Of a DNA stretch of 64,000 nucleotides, positions 18,274 to 26,199 are shown piece by piece. The DNA lies in NCBI RefSeq assembly GCF_001512305.1, contig NZ_LNUT01000003.1:553374-617373 (forward strand). Direction: 5' to 3'. The notes beneath the pieces are model-generated. The model saw nothing but the letters and a program-made list of their open reading frames with translations. It ran no database searches and was not told where the DNA came from. The stretch's first letter is position 1, and every line of letters starts with the position of its first letter. A program made the translations under genes and the position numbers. Source of the DNA: Arthrobacter sp. EPSL27. Lineage in GTDB: Bacteria > Actinomycetota > Actinomycetes > Actinomycetales > Micrococcaceae.

Positions 18274-18642
18274 ATGCCCCGTTCCAACCGCCCCCGCCGA
18301 GCCGCCGCAGGACGGGCAGGCTCCGGCAACGCCGGAGCGGGCAAGAAGCTGAAGCCCGGCGCGAAGGGCGGCCCTGTTCCGGAACTGGATCTGGAGCGGG
18401 CACGCTCGGGGTTCGCGCGCCGGGAGAGTGCGCCGGACGGCGAGTGGTCGGTCCGGCCCATCACCGCCGCGCGCGCCGAGAAGACCTATATCTGCCCGGG
18501 ATGTTCCACGGCCGTGCTCCCTGGTGTGGCGCACCTGGTGGTGTGGTCCGAGGACCACCTCTTTGGCGCCGCGGCGGGCCTTGCCGAACGCCGGCACTGG
18601 CACAGCAACTGCTGGACCTCCCGCAGCTACCGGTACCGCTGA
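18274..18642 (+). CDS. Conserved actinobacterial zinc-ribbon-like protein
   Basis: 122 residues of unknown function. The first 45 are basic and disordered (Arg, Ala, Gly, Lys). The rest forms a compact domain with YICPGC near residue 75 and RRHWHSNCW near 107, a CxxC plus HxxxC pair that could hold one zinc ion. Related actinobacterial proteins are often labelled ATP/GTP-binding, but I see no P-loop to justify that. CAGAAT six bases before the ATG resembles the leaderless -10 elements of the neighbours. It is divergent from nucS across 68 bp, which hints at DNA metabolism but does not prove it. Confidence 0.7.
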   Translation: MPRSNRPRRAAAGRAGSGNAGAGKKLKPGAKGGPVPELDLERARSGFARRESAPDGEWSVRPITAARAEKTYICPGCSTAVLPGVAHLVVWSEDHLFGAAAGLAERRHWHSNCWTSRSYRYR

Positions 18643-18698
18643 CGGCCCTGCCGGTTCTCTGCCCTGACTGCGTCGGCGAGTGCAGCCTGGGCTTTCGC

Positions 18699-18704
18699 TA
18701 AGCT
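18699..18704 (+). promoter_or_regulatory. -10 hexamer of leaderless hydrolase gene
   Basis: TAAGCT, six bases before the ATG at 18711, with no ribosome-binding site between. Confidence 0.5.
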
Positions 18705-18710
18705 GGACGC

Positions 18711-19508
18711 ATGAGTTTTGACCCGGCGTCGTACGTCTTCAGCCAGCCTTCCGCCCCCACCGCCATCCGGGCCTCCACGGTCCTGCCGGCCCGCCGGGAA
18801 AACGTGGAGCTCCGCACGGACGACGGGCACCGGCTCGTCGGCGAGCTGGCGCTGCCGGAATCCGGCGAGGTGAAGGCCACCCTGATCACACTCCATCCGC
18901 TGCCCACCCACGGCGGCTTTATGGACTCGCATGTCTACCGGAAAGCCTCCTACCGGCTGCCTGCGCTGGCCGGGATCGCCGTGCTTCGGTTCAACACCCG
19001 CGGCACCGCGTCGCCGCGGGGGACCAGCGACGGAACGTTCGAGGAGGGCATCGGGGAGCGCCTGGACGTAGAGGCGGCCGTGAAGTTCGCCGTCGACCGC
19101 GGCCTGCCGAACCGCTGGCTGGTGGGCTGGTCCTTCGGCACAGAGCTCGCACTGATGTACGGGGCCTCGGAGCCCGTGGCCTCCGAGGTGGAGGGGGCCA
19201 TTCTGCTTTCGCCCCCGCTGCACCGGGCCACGGAGGTCCACCTGAAGGAATGGGCGGCCGCCGGCAAGCCGCTCAAGGTCCTGGTTCCCGAGCACGACGA
19301 CTACCTCCAGCCGGCCGAGGCCGCGGAGCGCTTCCGCGTGGTGCCGCAGGCCCGCGTGGTGGGCGTGGACGGCGCCAAGCACCTGTGGGTGGGGGAGAAG
19401 TACGCCGGGCGGGTGCTTGATGAAATTGCCGCCGAGGTGCTGCCGGGCGGCTCCGGCACGGGGCTTCCGCAGGAATGGACCGGCCCGGTGGCCACCGCGC
19501 ACACCTAA
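18711..19508 (+). CDS. Alpha/beta hydrolase
   Basis: A 265-residue cytosolic alpha/beta hydrolase of the dienelactone hydrolase/YqiA-like type. After a 30-residue lead the core begins with RTDDGHRLVGELALPE; the oxyanion region is TLHPLPTHGG, RFNTRGTASPRG follows, the nucleophile elbow is GWSFGTE near residue 142, the acid is probably the Asp in VPEHDDYL, and the His is in VDGAKHLWVG. Substrate unknown. It ends in a strong bidirectional terminator opposite the AI-2E gene. Confidence 0.82.
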   Translation: MSFDPASYVFSQPSAPTAIRASTVLPARRENVELRTDDGHRLVGELALPESGEVKATLITLHPLPTHGGFMDSHVYRKASYRLPALAGIAVLRFNTRGTASPRGTSDGTFEEGIGERLDVEAAVKFAVDRGLPNRWLVGWSFGTELALMYGASEPVASEVEGAILLSPPLHRATEVHLKEWAAAGKPLKVLVPEHDDYLQPAEAAERFRVVPQARVVGVDGAKHLWVGEKYAGRVLDEIAAEVLPGGSGTGLPQEWTGPVATAHT

Positions 19509-19545
19509 ACCCCTCGAACGCGCCCCGCACAAGGCGCTGAAAACA

Positions 19546-19579
19546 GACAGCCGCTGCGTGGATCCACGCAGCGGCTGTC
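19546..19579. terminator. Bidirectional terminator, 34-nt perfect palindrome
   Basis: A perfect palindrome centred on GGATCC with 17-nt arms, lying between the convergent hydrolase and AI-2E genes. T-rich sequence follows weakly on both strands. In RNA the centre would open as a short loop. Confidence 0.75.
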
Positions 19580-19600
19580 CGTTTGTGCAGCAATAACGGG

Positions 19601-20971
19601 TCAGTGCTTGTCCTGCCGGACGATGAAGATTTCCTTGATCAGGAGCATGATCGCGGCCGCGGTGGGAATGGCGATCAGTGCGCCCAGCACGCCCAGGAGG
19701 CTGCCGCCGGCGATCACCGAGATGACCGCGACGGCGCCGGGCACGGCGACGGCCTTCTGCATGATGCGCGGCGAGATGAAGTACGCCTCGAACTGCAGGT
19801 ACGCGAAGTAGCAGACGGCATAGGCAACTGCGGTCTGCCAGCCCGCCGTCAGGGCGATCAGCGTGACGATGACGCCGGCGATCAGCCCGCCGACCAGCGG
19901 AATGAAGGCCAGCAGGGCCACGACGAATGCCAGCAGCACGGCGAACGGAACCCCGACGATCGACATGACGATGAAGGCGAAGGTGGCGTTCACCAGGGCC
20001 ACCACTGCCTGGCCGATCACGTAGTTGCCCACGGACCCGGTGATTTCCTCGGACAGGGCCTCGACCCGCGCCCGGCGCGACCGCGGCGCCAGGCGGTAGC
20101 CCCACTTCTTCATGGCCGGCAGGGCCGCGAGGAAGTACAGGCTCAGCACCAGCACGATCAGGGCGCCGAACAGGCCGTTGGCCACGGTGGAGCCGAACCC
20201 CACAACACCGCCGAAGATGCCGCCCATTGCCTCAGGGTTGTTGACGAACTTTTCCAGCTCCTGGGTGATGCGCTGCCGCACCCCGTACTGGTCGTCGATG
20301 CTGCGGAAGAAGTCGGAGTTGATGAAGTCGGTGATCCAGCGCGGCGCTTCCTCGACGATCTGGGTGACCTGCTGGACGATCGTGGGGATCAGGGTGGCGA
20401 AGAAGGCCGCCACGCCCAGCGCGAGGGTGGACACGGCCACCACGATGCCTGCGGCGCGCGGGAACTTCTTGCCTTCGAGCCAGCGCACCACCGGGTCCAG
20501 GCCCAGGGCAATAAAAAGCGCTGCCACAATCCAGAGGATCAGCTGCGTGGTGTTGGAGCCGATCCAGTACACCAGCAGGGCGACGCCGACGCCGACGGTG
20601 CCCATGAAGCCGACATAAAGAGGATGCTGCGAGGACATCCGCGGTCCGGGGTTGCCGAAGCGGGTGCCGGACTCCGTCTCCGGCGTCAGTTCGTCATCCT
20701 CCTGCTCCGGGGGCATCTCGAAGCGGAGCCGGGGCTGGGCCCCCGGAAGGGGCTGGCGCAGGCGGTGGGCCATCGAGTTCAGCATCCCGGCGAGGGCCGC
20801 GCGGCGCGGGGAAACGTGCTTCTGCACACCGTCCGCCGGGCCGGGCCCGAGGCTTCCTGCCTGTCCTGTTGTGTCCTGTGCTGTATTTTCCTGTCCAGGG
20901 GTTCCCTGTCCAGGTGTTTCCTGTCCAGGGTTGTCCTGTCCTGCTGCGGACGAATCCGTGTGTCCGGTCAC
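19601..20971 (-). CDS. AI-2E family transporter
   Basis: A 456-residue membrane protein of the AI-2 exporter (TqsA/YdiK/PerM) family. Members export autoinducer-2 or act as Na+/H+ antiporters, so the substrate is open. The cytoplasmic N-terminus of about 120 residues opens with a Gln/Pro/Thr/Gly repeat (six degenerate 15-nt units at 20861-20950). Seven to eight helices follow, with the amphipathic periplasmic region QQVTQIVEEAPRWITDF and the family motif LAFIPLVGGLIAGV. The GTG start has no clear ribosome-binding site; a later start at about residue 60 is possible. Confidence 0.88.
   Translation of the reverse strand: MTGHTDSSAAGQDNPGQETPGQGTPGQENTAQDTTGQAGSLGPGPADGVQKHVSPRRAALAGMLNSMAHRLRQPLPGAQPRLRFEMPPEQEDDELTPETESGTRFGNPGPRMSSQHPLYVGFMGTVGVGVALLVYWIGSNTTQLILWIVAALFIALGLDPVVRWLEGKKFPRAAGIVVAVSTLALGVAAFFATLIPTIVQQVTQIVEEAPRWITDFINSDFFRSIDDQYGVRQRITQELEKFVNNPEAMGGIFGGVVGFGSTVANGLFGALIVLVLSLYFLAALPAMKKWGYRLAPRSRRARVEALSEEITGSVGNYVIGQAVVALVNATFAFIVMSIVGVPFAVLLAFVVALLAFIPLVGGLIAGVIVTLIALTAGWQTAVAYAVCYFAYLQFEAYFISPRIMQKAVAVPGAVAVISVIAGGSLLGVLGALIAIPTAAAIMLLIKEIFIVRQDKH
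20861..20950 (-). repeat. In-frame 15-nt tandem repeat in AI-2E gene
   Basis: Six degenerate 15-nt units, each beginning CTGT on the plus strand. The middle three (20891-20935) are the closest copies. They encode a Pro-Gly-Gln-rich segment at residues 8-37 of the transporter. Confidence 0.75.
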
Positions 20972-21137
20972 TGCGCTGAAGGCCCTTGTTTCTTGAGAGT
21001 ATTCCCGTCGGAGCGGCGGTCACGGCCCCGGTGTGATGATCACCGCAAACACTATCAGCAGGCTTGTTTTGGCGCGGTGAGGCGGCTGCCGAACGTGCGC
21101 CGGAAGGGGTTGACAACGGGCCCGATCTGACTCTGTG

Positions 21138-21156
21138 GTAACAAAACGGTTACTAT
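21138..21156 (+). promoter_or_regulatory. Inverted repeat and -10 upstream of 630-residue envelope gene
   Basis: GTAAC-AAAACG-GTTAC (21138-21153) is a perfect 5-bp inverted repeat. TACTAT (21151-21156) overlaps its right arm and could be a -10 element about 20 bp before the start codon. GTAAC half-sites of this kind are reported for the actinobacterial cell-envelope regulator MtrA, a suggestion only. Confidence 0.4.
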
Positions 21157-21175
21157 TGAAGCTAAGTGTCCGCTG

Positions 21176-23068
21176 ATGATAGGTAATATTTTGCGTTTCA
21201 AGACTGCAGTTGCCCTCGTGCTGCTCGGCCTCCTGACACTGCTGGCAGGTATCGGCCAGAAGACTTTTTGGGCTCCGGCCGAAACCATGACCGCCACCGT
21301 CCCTGCAGGCGCCACCGCCGCGCCGCTGACCGTTTTCGACGAGAAGCTCCGCACCATGCAGGACGGCACGGTGACCATCACCGTCAAGGGCGAAGGCAGC
21401 TTCATGCTGGCCGCCGGACGCCCGGACGACGTCGATGCCTGGGTCGGACAGACCGCGCACAACACCGTCTCCGGCGTCTCCGAGGACGGCAAGGAGCTGC
21501 AGTTGACGCACGCCGACGGCGAGGCAGCCGCGCCTTCGCCGGCCGGTTCCGACCTGTGGGTCAGCACCGAGAACGCCAGCGGCGAGCTGAAGTACAACTG
21601 GACTGCACCGGCCGACGGCGACTGGTCGCTGCTGCTTGCGTCCGACGGTACGAAGCCCGCGCCTTCCGAGATCACAATGACCTTCCCGAACGACACCTCC
21701 ACCCCGTGGGCCATTCCCCTTATGGTGCTTGGCGGCCTGCTGATGCTGGCCGGCGTTGCCTTGCTGGTGCTGAAGCCCAAGTCCGGTGCCCGTCGCGGTG
21801 CGGGCAGCGGCCCGGCCGGGGGAGGCACTGGTTCCAAGGCCGTTCCGGCTGACACCACCTCCATTCCTGCCGCTTCGGCCCCGACCACTGCGGCGCCTGC
21901 CACGTCGCCGGCGAACACGGGCACCCCGAACACGGGCACCCCGAACACCGGCACCCCGAACACCGGCACCCCGGCCACTTCGCCCTCGAAGACTGTCCCG
22001 ACGGACACCGCCGAGAAGTCCGTTGCCGCCCCGGCCTCCGTGGCGCAGCGCCTGCGGCGTTCCGGTGCCGTGGTGGCGGTGCTGACCGCCACGGCCGTCG
22101 CCGGCAGCGGCGTCGCGGCCCAGGCCAGCCAGACGCCGGCCCCCGCGCCGGCAACGTCGTCGGCCGCCGCCGAGCAGGCCCCGGCGTCACCGGTACTGGT
22201 GGACGCCCAGTTCCGGCGCATTCTGGAGCAGGTGGCCAGCGCGGTGGATGCGGGCGACGCAGCCAAGGACGCCAGCAAGCTTGAACCCCGTGTGGCCGGG
22301 CCTGAACTCGAGGTCCGCACGCAGAACTACAAGATCCGGTCCCAGGTGGGGTCCTACGAGGCCCGGATGCCGGTGCGTGCCACGAAGCTCCTCACCACGG
22401 TGGTCACCGACCAGCGCAGCTGGCCGCGCACGGTCATGGCCGTCACCCAGGGCGAGGGCAACGTTGTTCCGCAGCTGCTCACCCTCACCCAGGCGTCCCC
22501 GCGGGACAACTACAAACTGGTCCTCACCACCCCGCTGCAGCCCGGCACCACCTTCCCCGGGATCGCACGCGGCGGCACCGAAACGGTGGCTCCCGGTGAC
22601 AAGACCGGGCTGCTTTACAGCGGCGAGGAAGCGATGGGCATTCTGGGTGACCGGCTGAACTCCGCCGAATCCACCTTCAAGGACAAGCTCGCTGAAGGTG
22701 AGTCATCCCCGTACATCGCTGACACGCTGGCCTACCAGTCGGACGTCGTGAACTCGGGCGTCAACGGCACCTTCTCCTTCACCCACAAGGCGGTCCCGGA
22801 CAGCATTGCGGTGTTCCGGACGGCCGACGGCGGGGCGCTGGCCCTGGGCCGCCTCGACTTCGCGTTCGACGGCACCCCGAAGGCCTCCGGCGACAAGCTG
22901 ACCATCGGCGATGACGCAGCGGCACTGGCCGGCGGCAAGGAGACCAGCACCGGCATGGTGCTCAACTTCGCCGAGTCCGTGGCCGTCTACATTCCGCCGG
23001 CGGGGTCCCAGGACCCCATGAAGCTCGTGGCCGCCACCCGCGGCCTCACGGGCGCCAGCTTTAAGTAG
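21176..23068 (+). CDS. Envelope protein of unknown function with three membrane segments
   Basis: I do not recognise a family. The 630 residues read as: membrane helix 1 (about 7-26, ALVLLGLLTLLAGIG); a beta-rich outer domain to about 180; helix 2 (IPLMVLGGLLMLAGVALLVL); a cytoplasmic basic and Pro/Thr/Ala-rich linker with four exact NTGTP repeats (about 247-266); helix 3 (VVAVLTATAVAGSGVAA, near 300); and a second outer domain to the end. The outer domain contains VDAQFRRILEQVASAVDAG and TRGLTGASFK. ATG 21176 is used; TTG 21191 is an alternative. A 19-bp hairpin terminator follows. The topology would suit an anchored assembly or wall-associated factor. Confidence 0.6.
   Translation: MIGNILRFKTAVALVLLGLLTLLAGIGQKTFWAPAETMTATVPAGATAAPLTVFDEKLRTMQDGTVTITVKGEGSFMLAAGRPDDVDAWVGQTAHNTVSGVSEDGKELQLTHADGEAAAPSPAGSDLWVSTENASGELKYNWTAPADGDWSLLLASDGTKPAPSEITMTFPNDTSTPWAIPLMVLGGLLMLAGVALLVLKPKSGARRGAGSGPAGGGTGSKAVPADTTSIPAASAPTTAAPATSPANTGTPNTGTPNTGTPNTGTPATSPSKTVPTDTAEKSVAAPASVAQRLRRSGAVVAVLTATAVAGSGVAAQASQTPAPAPATSSAAAEQAPASPVLVDAQFRRILEQVASAVDAGDAAKDASKLEPRVAGPELEVRTQNYKIRSQVGSYEARMPVRATKLLTTVVTDQRSWPRTVMAVTQGEGNVVPQLLTLTQASPRDNYKLVLTTPLQPGTTFPGIARGGTETVAPGDKTGLLYSGEEAMGILGDRLNSAESTFKDKLAEGESSPYIADTLAYQSDVVNSGVNGTFSFTHKAVPDSIAVFRTADGGALALGRLDFAFDGTPKASGDKLTIGDDAAALAGGKETSTGMVLNFAESVAVYIPPAGSQDPMKLVAATRGLTGASFK
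21914..21973 (+). repeat. Four 15-nt repeats encoding NTGTP
   Basis: Four tandem in-frame 15-nt units (AACACSGGCACCCCG) encode NTGTP four times in the linker of the envelope protein. They differ only at one synonymous position. Confidence 0.9.
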
Positions 23069-23080
23069 CAGACCAGCACC

Positions 23081-23120
23081 AGCAGAAGGGACCCGGCCGC
23101 ACGGCCGGGTCCCTTCTGCT
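23081..23120 (+). terminator. Hairpin terminator, 19-bp stem
   Basis: A perfect 19-bp inverted repeat (23081-23099 and 23102-23120) with a two-base gap, 12 bp after the envelope gene stop. No T run follows, but the stem is the strongest in the window. Confidence 0.75.
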
Positions 23121-23164
23121 GTCCGCCCGCGTTGCAAAGTGGCACCGGCGCGGGCCGGAGTGGC

Positions 23165-23170
23165 TAGAGT
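23165..23170 (+). promoter_or_regulatory. -10 hexamer of leaderless Trx/TPR gene
   Basis: TAGAGT, six bases before the ATG at 23177; no ribosome-binding site. Confidence 0.55.
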
Positions 23171-23176
23171 GGAACC

Positions 23177-24187
23177 ATGACTTCGCCAGCTTCCCGCCCG
23201 GTCCCGCCTGCTGCCGCCAACCCGCTCAACCTGCGGGGCGCCGTCGACCTCTCCGCCCTGAAACAGCGGCAAGCGGCACCGCCGGCCGCCTCCGGCCCCG
23301 CAGGCGCGCCGGGCGCACCCGCCGCGCCGGGGGAGCCCGGGGCAGGCAACGGTGGAGCCGGGCGTCCGCTGCGGGTGGACATTACGGAAGCCAATTTCCA
23401 GGAACTGGTGGAGCTCTCGGCCCAGGTTCCGGTCGTCGTCGCGCTCTGGGCTGCCTACTCGCCCGGATCCGCGGCGCTGGTGGATGTCCTTGAGGGGATT
23501 GTGGACAGCTACGGCGGCCAGCTGGTGCTCGGAGCCGCCGACGTCGACGTCTTCCCGCAGCTGGCGCAGGCCTTCCAGGTGCAGGCCGTGCCGACCGCCG
23601 TGGCCCTCGTGAAGGGCCAGCCCGTGCCGTTGTTCCAGGGCGGCGCCGAGGAGACCCAGGTGCGCAGCCTGTTCGACGAACTGCTGAAGGTCGCCGCCGC
23701 CAACGGCGTGACAGGACGGATCGGCGCCGGCGGTCCGGGCGCGGCCGAGCCTGAGGCGCCGCCGCTGCCGCCCCTGCACCAGAAGGCGTACGACGCGATC
23801 GAGGCCGGGGACTATGCGGCCGCCGCGGAGGCCTACCGGCAGGCGCTCCTGGAGATGCCCTCTGACGCCGACGCCAAGGCCGGTCTGGCCCAGGTGGAGC
23901 TGATGGACCGGCTCCAGCCGCTCACGGCCGCGGACACCGAGGCGCTGCGCCAGCAGGCTGCCGGCGAACCGGACAACCTGGACGCCCAGCTGGCGGTGGC
24001 CGACCTTGACGTCGCCGGCGGACACGTCGAGGACGGGCTCGGCCGGATCGTTGCGTTCATTGGCCGCAACTTCGGCCCGGAGCGGGAAACGGCCCGGGTG
24101 CGCCTGCTTGAGCTGTTCGACGTCGTGGGCGCCGCCGATGAACGCGTCGCCAAGGCGCGCCAGAACCTCGCCCGGGTCCTGTTCTGA
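23177..24187 (+). CDS. Thioredoxin-like/TPR protein (YbbN-like), without CxxC
   Basis: 336 residues: an Ala/Pro/Gly-rich lead (to about 70), a thioredoxin-fold domain (about 70-175), then TPR-like helices to the C-terminus. The thioredoxin active site is lost: the position of WCGPC reads WAAYSPGS, while the cis-Pro loop is kept in VQAVPTAVALVKG. The helices match the C-terminal half of the co-chaperone YbbN (CnoX), so a holdase or scaffold role is more likely than redox chemistry. Its stop overlaps the start of the flavin oxidoreductase gene by one base. Confidence 0.82.
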   Translation: MTSPASRPVPPAAANPLNLRGAVDLSALKQRQAAPPAASGPAGAPGAPAAPGEPGAGNGGAGRPLRVDITEANFQELVELSAQVPVVVALWAAYSPGSAALVDVLEGIVDSYGGQLVLGAADVDVFPQLAQAFQVQAVPTAVALVKGQPVPLFQGGAEETQVRSLFDELLKVAAANGVTGRIGAGGPGAAEPEAPPLPPLHQKAYDAIEAGDYAAAAEAYRQALLEMPSDADAKAGLAQVELMDRLQPLTAADTEALRQQAAGEPDNLDAQLAVADLDVAGGHVEDGLGRIVAFIGRNFGPERETARVRLLELFDVVGAADERVAKARQNLARVLF

Positions 24188-25287
24188 TGGGTTCCGCGCT
24201 CTTCAAGCCGCTGGAACTGCGTTCCCTGCGCCTGCAGCACCGCGGCTGGGTGTCACCCATGTGCCAGTACAGCTGCGAGCCGGAGACGGGGGAAGGGGTC
24301 CCCAACGACTGGCATTTGATGCACCTGGGCTCCTTCGCCGCCGGAGGTGCCGCCCTGATCCTGACCGAGGCGGCCGCCGTCAACGCCGCCGGCCGCATCA
24401 GCCCGCGGGACGCAGGCCTCTACAACGACCAGCAGGCGGAGGCGTGGGAGCGGATCACCTCCTTCGTGCACCGGCACGGCCCGGCTGAGGCCAAGATCGG
24501 CACCCAGCTCGCCCATGCCGGCCGGAAGGCGTCCTCCTACTGGCCCTTCTCCGGCCGGACGGGCACGGTGCCCGCCGGCGACGGCGGCTGGCCCACTGTC
24601 GGTCCCGGCACCTCGGCCTTCGACGGCTATGACGCCCCGTCGGCGATGACGGAAGAAGAGATCGGCGGCGTTATCGCGGATTTCGCCGCCGCCGCGGAAC
24701 GGGCTGTCGGGGCGGGCTTCGACACGGTCGAGATCCACGGCGCCCACGGGTACCTCCTGCACCAGTTCCAGAGCCCGCTGGTGAACCAGCGCACCGACCG
24801 TTGGGGCGGTGACGAGGACGGCCGGAACAGGCTGACCCTCGCGGTGGTGGATGCCGTGCGCAATGTCATTCCCGATTCCATGCCGCTGCTGCTGCGGATC
24901 TCGGCCTCGGACTGGGCCGAGGGCGGCATCGATGCCGAGGCGTCCGTGCGGCTGGCCCGGGCAGCCTCCGACCACGGGGTGGACCTGGTGGACGTCTCCA
25001 GCGGGGGCGCGGTGGCCCACCAGCAGATTCCTGTCGGGCCCGGTTACCAGACCGGCTTCTCCGCGCGGATCCGGCGGGAAACCGGCGTGCGGACGGGGAC
25101 CGTGGGGCTGCTGACCTCCGCCGGCCAGGCCGAGCATGCTGTGGCCACGGGACAGGCCGACGGTGTCTTCATCGCCCGCGCCGCCCTGCGCGACCCGCAC
25201 TGGTGGCTCCGGGCAGCGTTCGAGCTGGGCCACGACCTGGCCTGGCCGCCGCAGTACGAGCGCGCGGTTCCCCGCCACTCCTTCTAA
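24187..25287 (+). CDS. NADH:flavin oxidoreductase, old yellow enzyme (YqjM/NamA type)
   Basis: FMN enzyme reducing activated alkenes with NAD(P)H, 366 residues in a TIM barrel. It opens with LFKPLELRSLRLQHR; SPMCQYSC carries the redox-tuning cysteine of the YqjM class; EIHGAHGYLLHQFQSPLVNQR has the His-x-x-His type substrate/FMN segment; TDRWGG is conserved. The C-terminal DPHWWLRAA matches the dimer-interface region. The ATG shares a base with the preceding stop, so it is coupled to the Trx/TPR gene. Physiological substrate unknown; roles in xenobiotic or oxidative-stress metabolism are usual for the class. Confidence 0.93.
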   Translation: MGSALFKPLELRSLRLQHRGWVSPMCQYSCEPETGEGVPNDWHLMHLGSFAAGGAALILTEAAAVNAAGRISPRDAGLYNDQQAEAWERITSFVHRHGPAEAKIGTQLAHAGRKASSYWPFSGRTGTVPAGDGGWPTVGPGTSAFDGYDAPSAMTEEEIGGVIADFAAAAERAVGAGFDTVEIHGAHGYLLHQFQSPLVNQRTDRWGGDEDGRNRLTLAVVDAVRNVIPDSMPLLLRISASDWAEGGIDAEASVRLARAASDHGVDLVDVSSGGAVAHQQIPVGPGYQTGFSARIRRETGVRTGTVGLLTSAGQAEHAVATGQADGVFIARAALRDPHWWLRAAFELGHDLAWPPQYERAVPRHSF

Positions 25288-25365
25288 AGAGGGCTGTATA
25301 AAGGGGGCTGCATCGGCCTGCAGGGGTACGCCTTGCGGACGACCCTTTCCGCTGCCCGCGGCGGT

Positions 25366-25371
25366 TAGTCT
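25366..25371 (+). promoter_or_regulatory. -10 hexamer of leaderless ABC transporter operon
   Basis: TAGTCT, six bases before the ATG at 25378; no ribosome-binding site. Confidence 0.5.
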
Positions 25372-25377
25372 AACGAC

Positions 25378-26199
25378 ATGACTTTTCAGCAACCGCATCC
25401 GCAGGCCCCGGGAAACCAGCCGGGCCCGCCCGTTCCTGCGCCGCCCGTTCCTGCATTGTCCCTGCGCGGGCTGGCCAAGCGCTTTGGCGGCAAGATCGCC
25501 GTCGACGGCATCAGCCTGGACGTTCCCGCGGGGTCCTTCTTCGGCATCGTCGGCCCGAACGGGGCCGGCAAGACCACCACGCTGTCCATGGCCACCGGAC
25601 TGCTCCGGCCCGAGTTCGGCACGGCGTTTGTGCACGGCGTGGATGTCTGGAAGCAGCCGCTGGAAGCCAAGAAGCTCATGGGGATCCTGCCCGACGGCGT
25701 GCGGCTTTTCGACCGGCTGACCGGCGAGCAGCTGGTCAGCTACGCCGGGCTGCTGCGCGGCATGGACAAGGCCGTGGTGGCCGAACGGGTCAAGGAGCTG
25801 CTCGCCGCCCTGGACCTCAGCGCCGACGCCGGCACGCTGGTGGTGGACTACTCCGCCGGCATGACCAAGAAGATCGCCCTCGCCTCGGCGCTGATCCACG
25901 CGCCCCGGCTGCTGGTGCTCGACGAACCGTTCGAATCCGTGGACCCCGTCTCCGCCGCCAACATCCGCGACATCCTCGACCGCTACGTGGCCTCGGGCGG
26001 AACGGTGATCGTCTCCAGCCACGTGATGGACCTGGTCCAGCGGATGTGCGACCACGTGGCCGTCGTCGCCGCCGGCCGCGTGCTCGCCGCCGGGACGGTC
26101 GAGGAGGTCCGCGCGGGCGAGTCCCTCGAAGACCGCTTTGTCCAGCTGGTCGGCGGGCGTAACCAGACGGAGGGGCTGGAATGGTTGCGCACCTTCTGA
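25378..26199 (+). CDS. ABC transporter ATP-binding protein
   Basis: 273 residues after a Pro/Gln-rich lead of about 30. Walker A is GPNGAGKTT, the Q-loop region follows in GILPDGVRLFDRLTG, Walker B is LLVLDEPFE and the switch His is in VIVSSHVMD. The signature LSGGQ is replaced by YSAGMTKK, a variant seen in some ABC-2 export systems. It overlaps the permease gene by 19 nt, so the two make a single exporter; one copy of each suggests homodimers. Substrate unknown. Confidence 0.92.
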   Translation: MTFQQPHPQAPGNQPGPPVPAPPVPALSLRGLAKRFGGKIAVDGISLDVPAGSFFGIVGPNGAGKTTTLSMATGLLRPEFGTAFVHGVDVWKQPLEAKKLMGILPDGVRLFDRLTGEQLVSYAGLLRGMDKAVVAERVKELLAALDLSADAGTLVVDYSAGMTKKIALASALIHAPRLLVLDEPFESVDPVSAANIRDILDRYVASGGTVIVSSHVMDLVQRMCDHVAVVAAGRVLAAGTVEEVRAGESLEDRFVQLVGGRNQTEGLEWLRTF

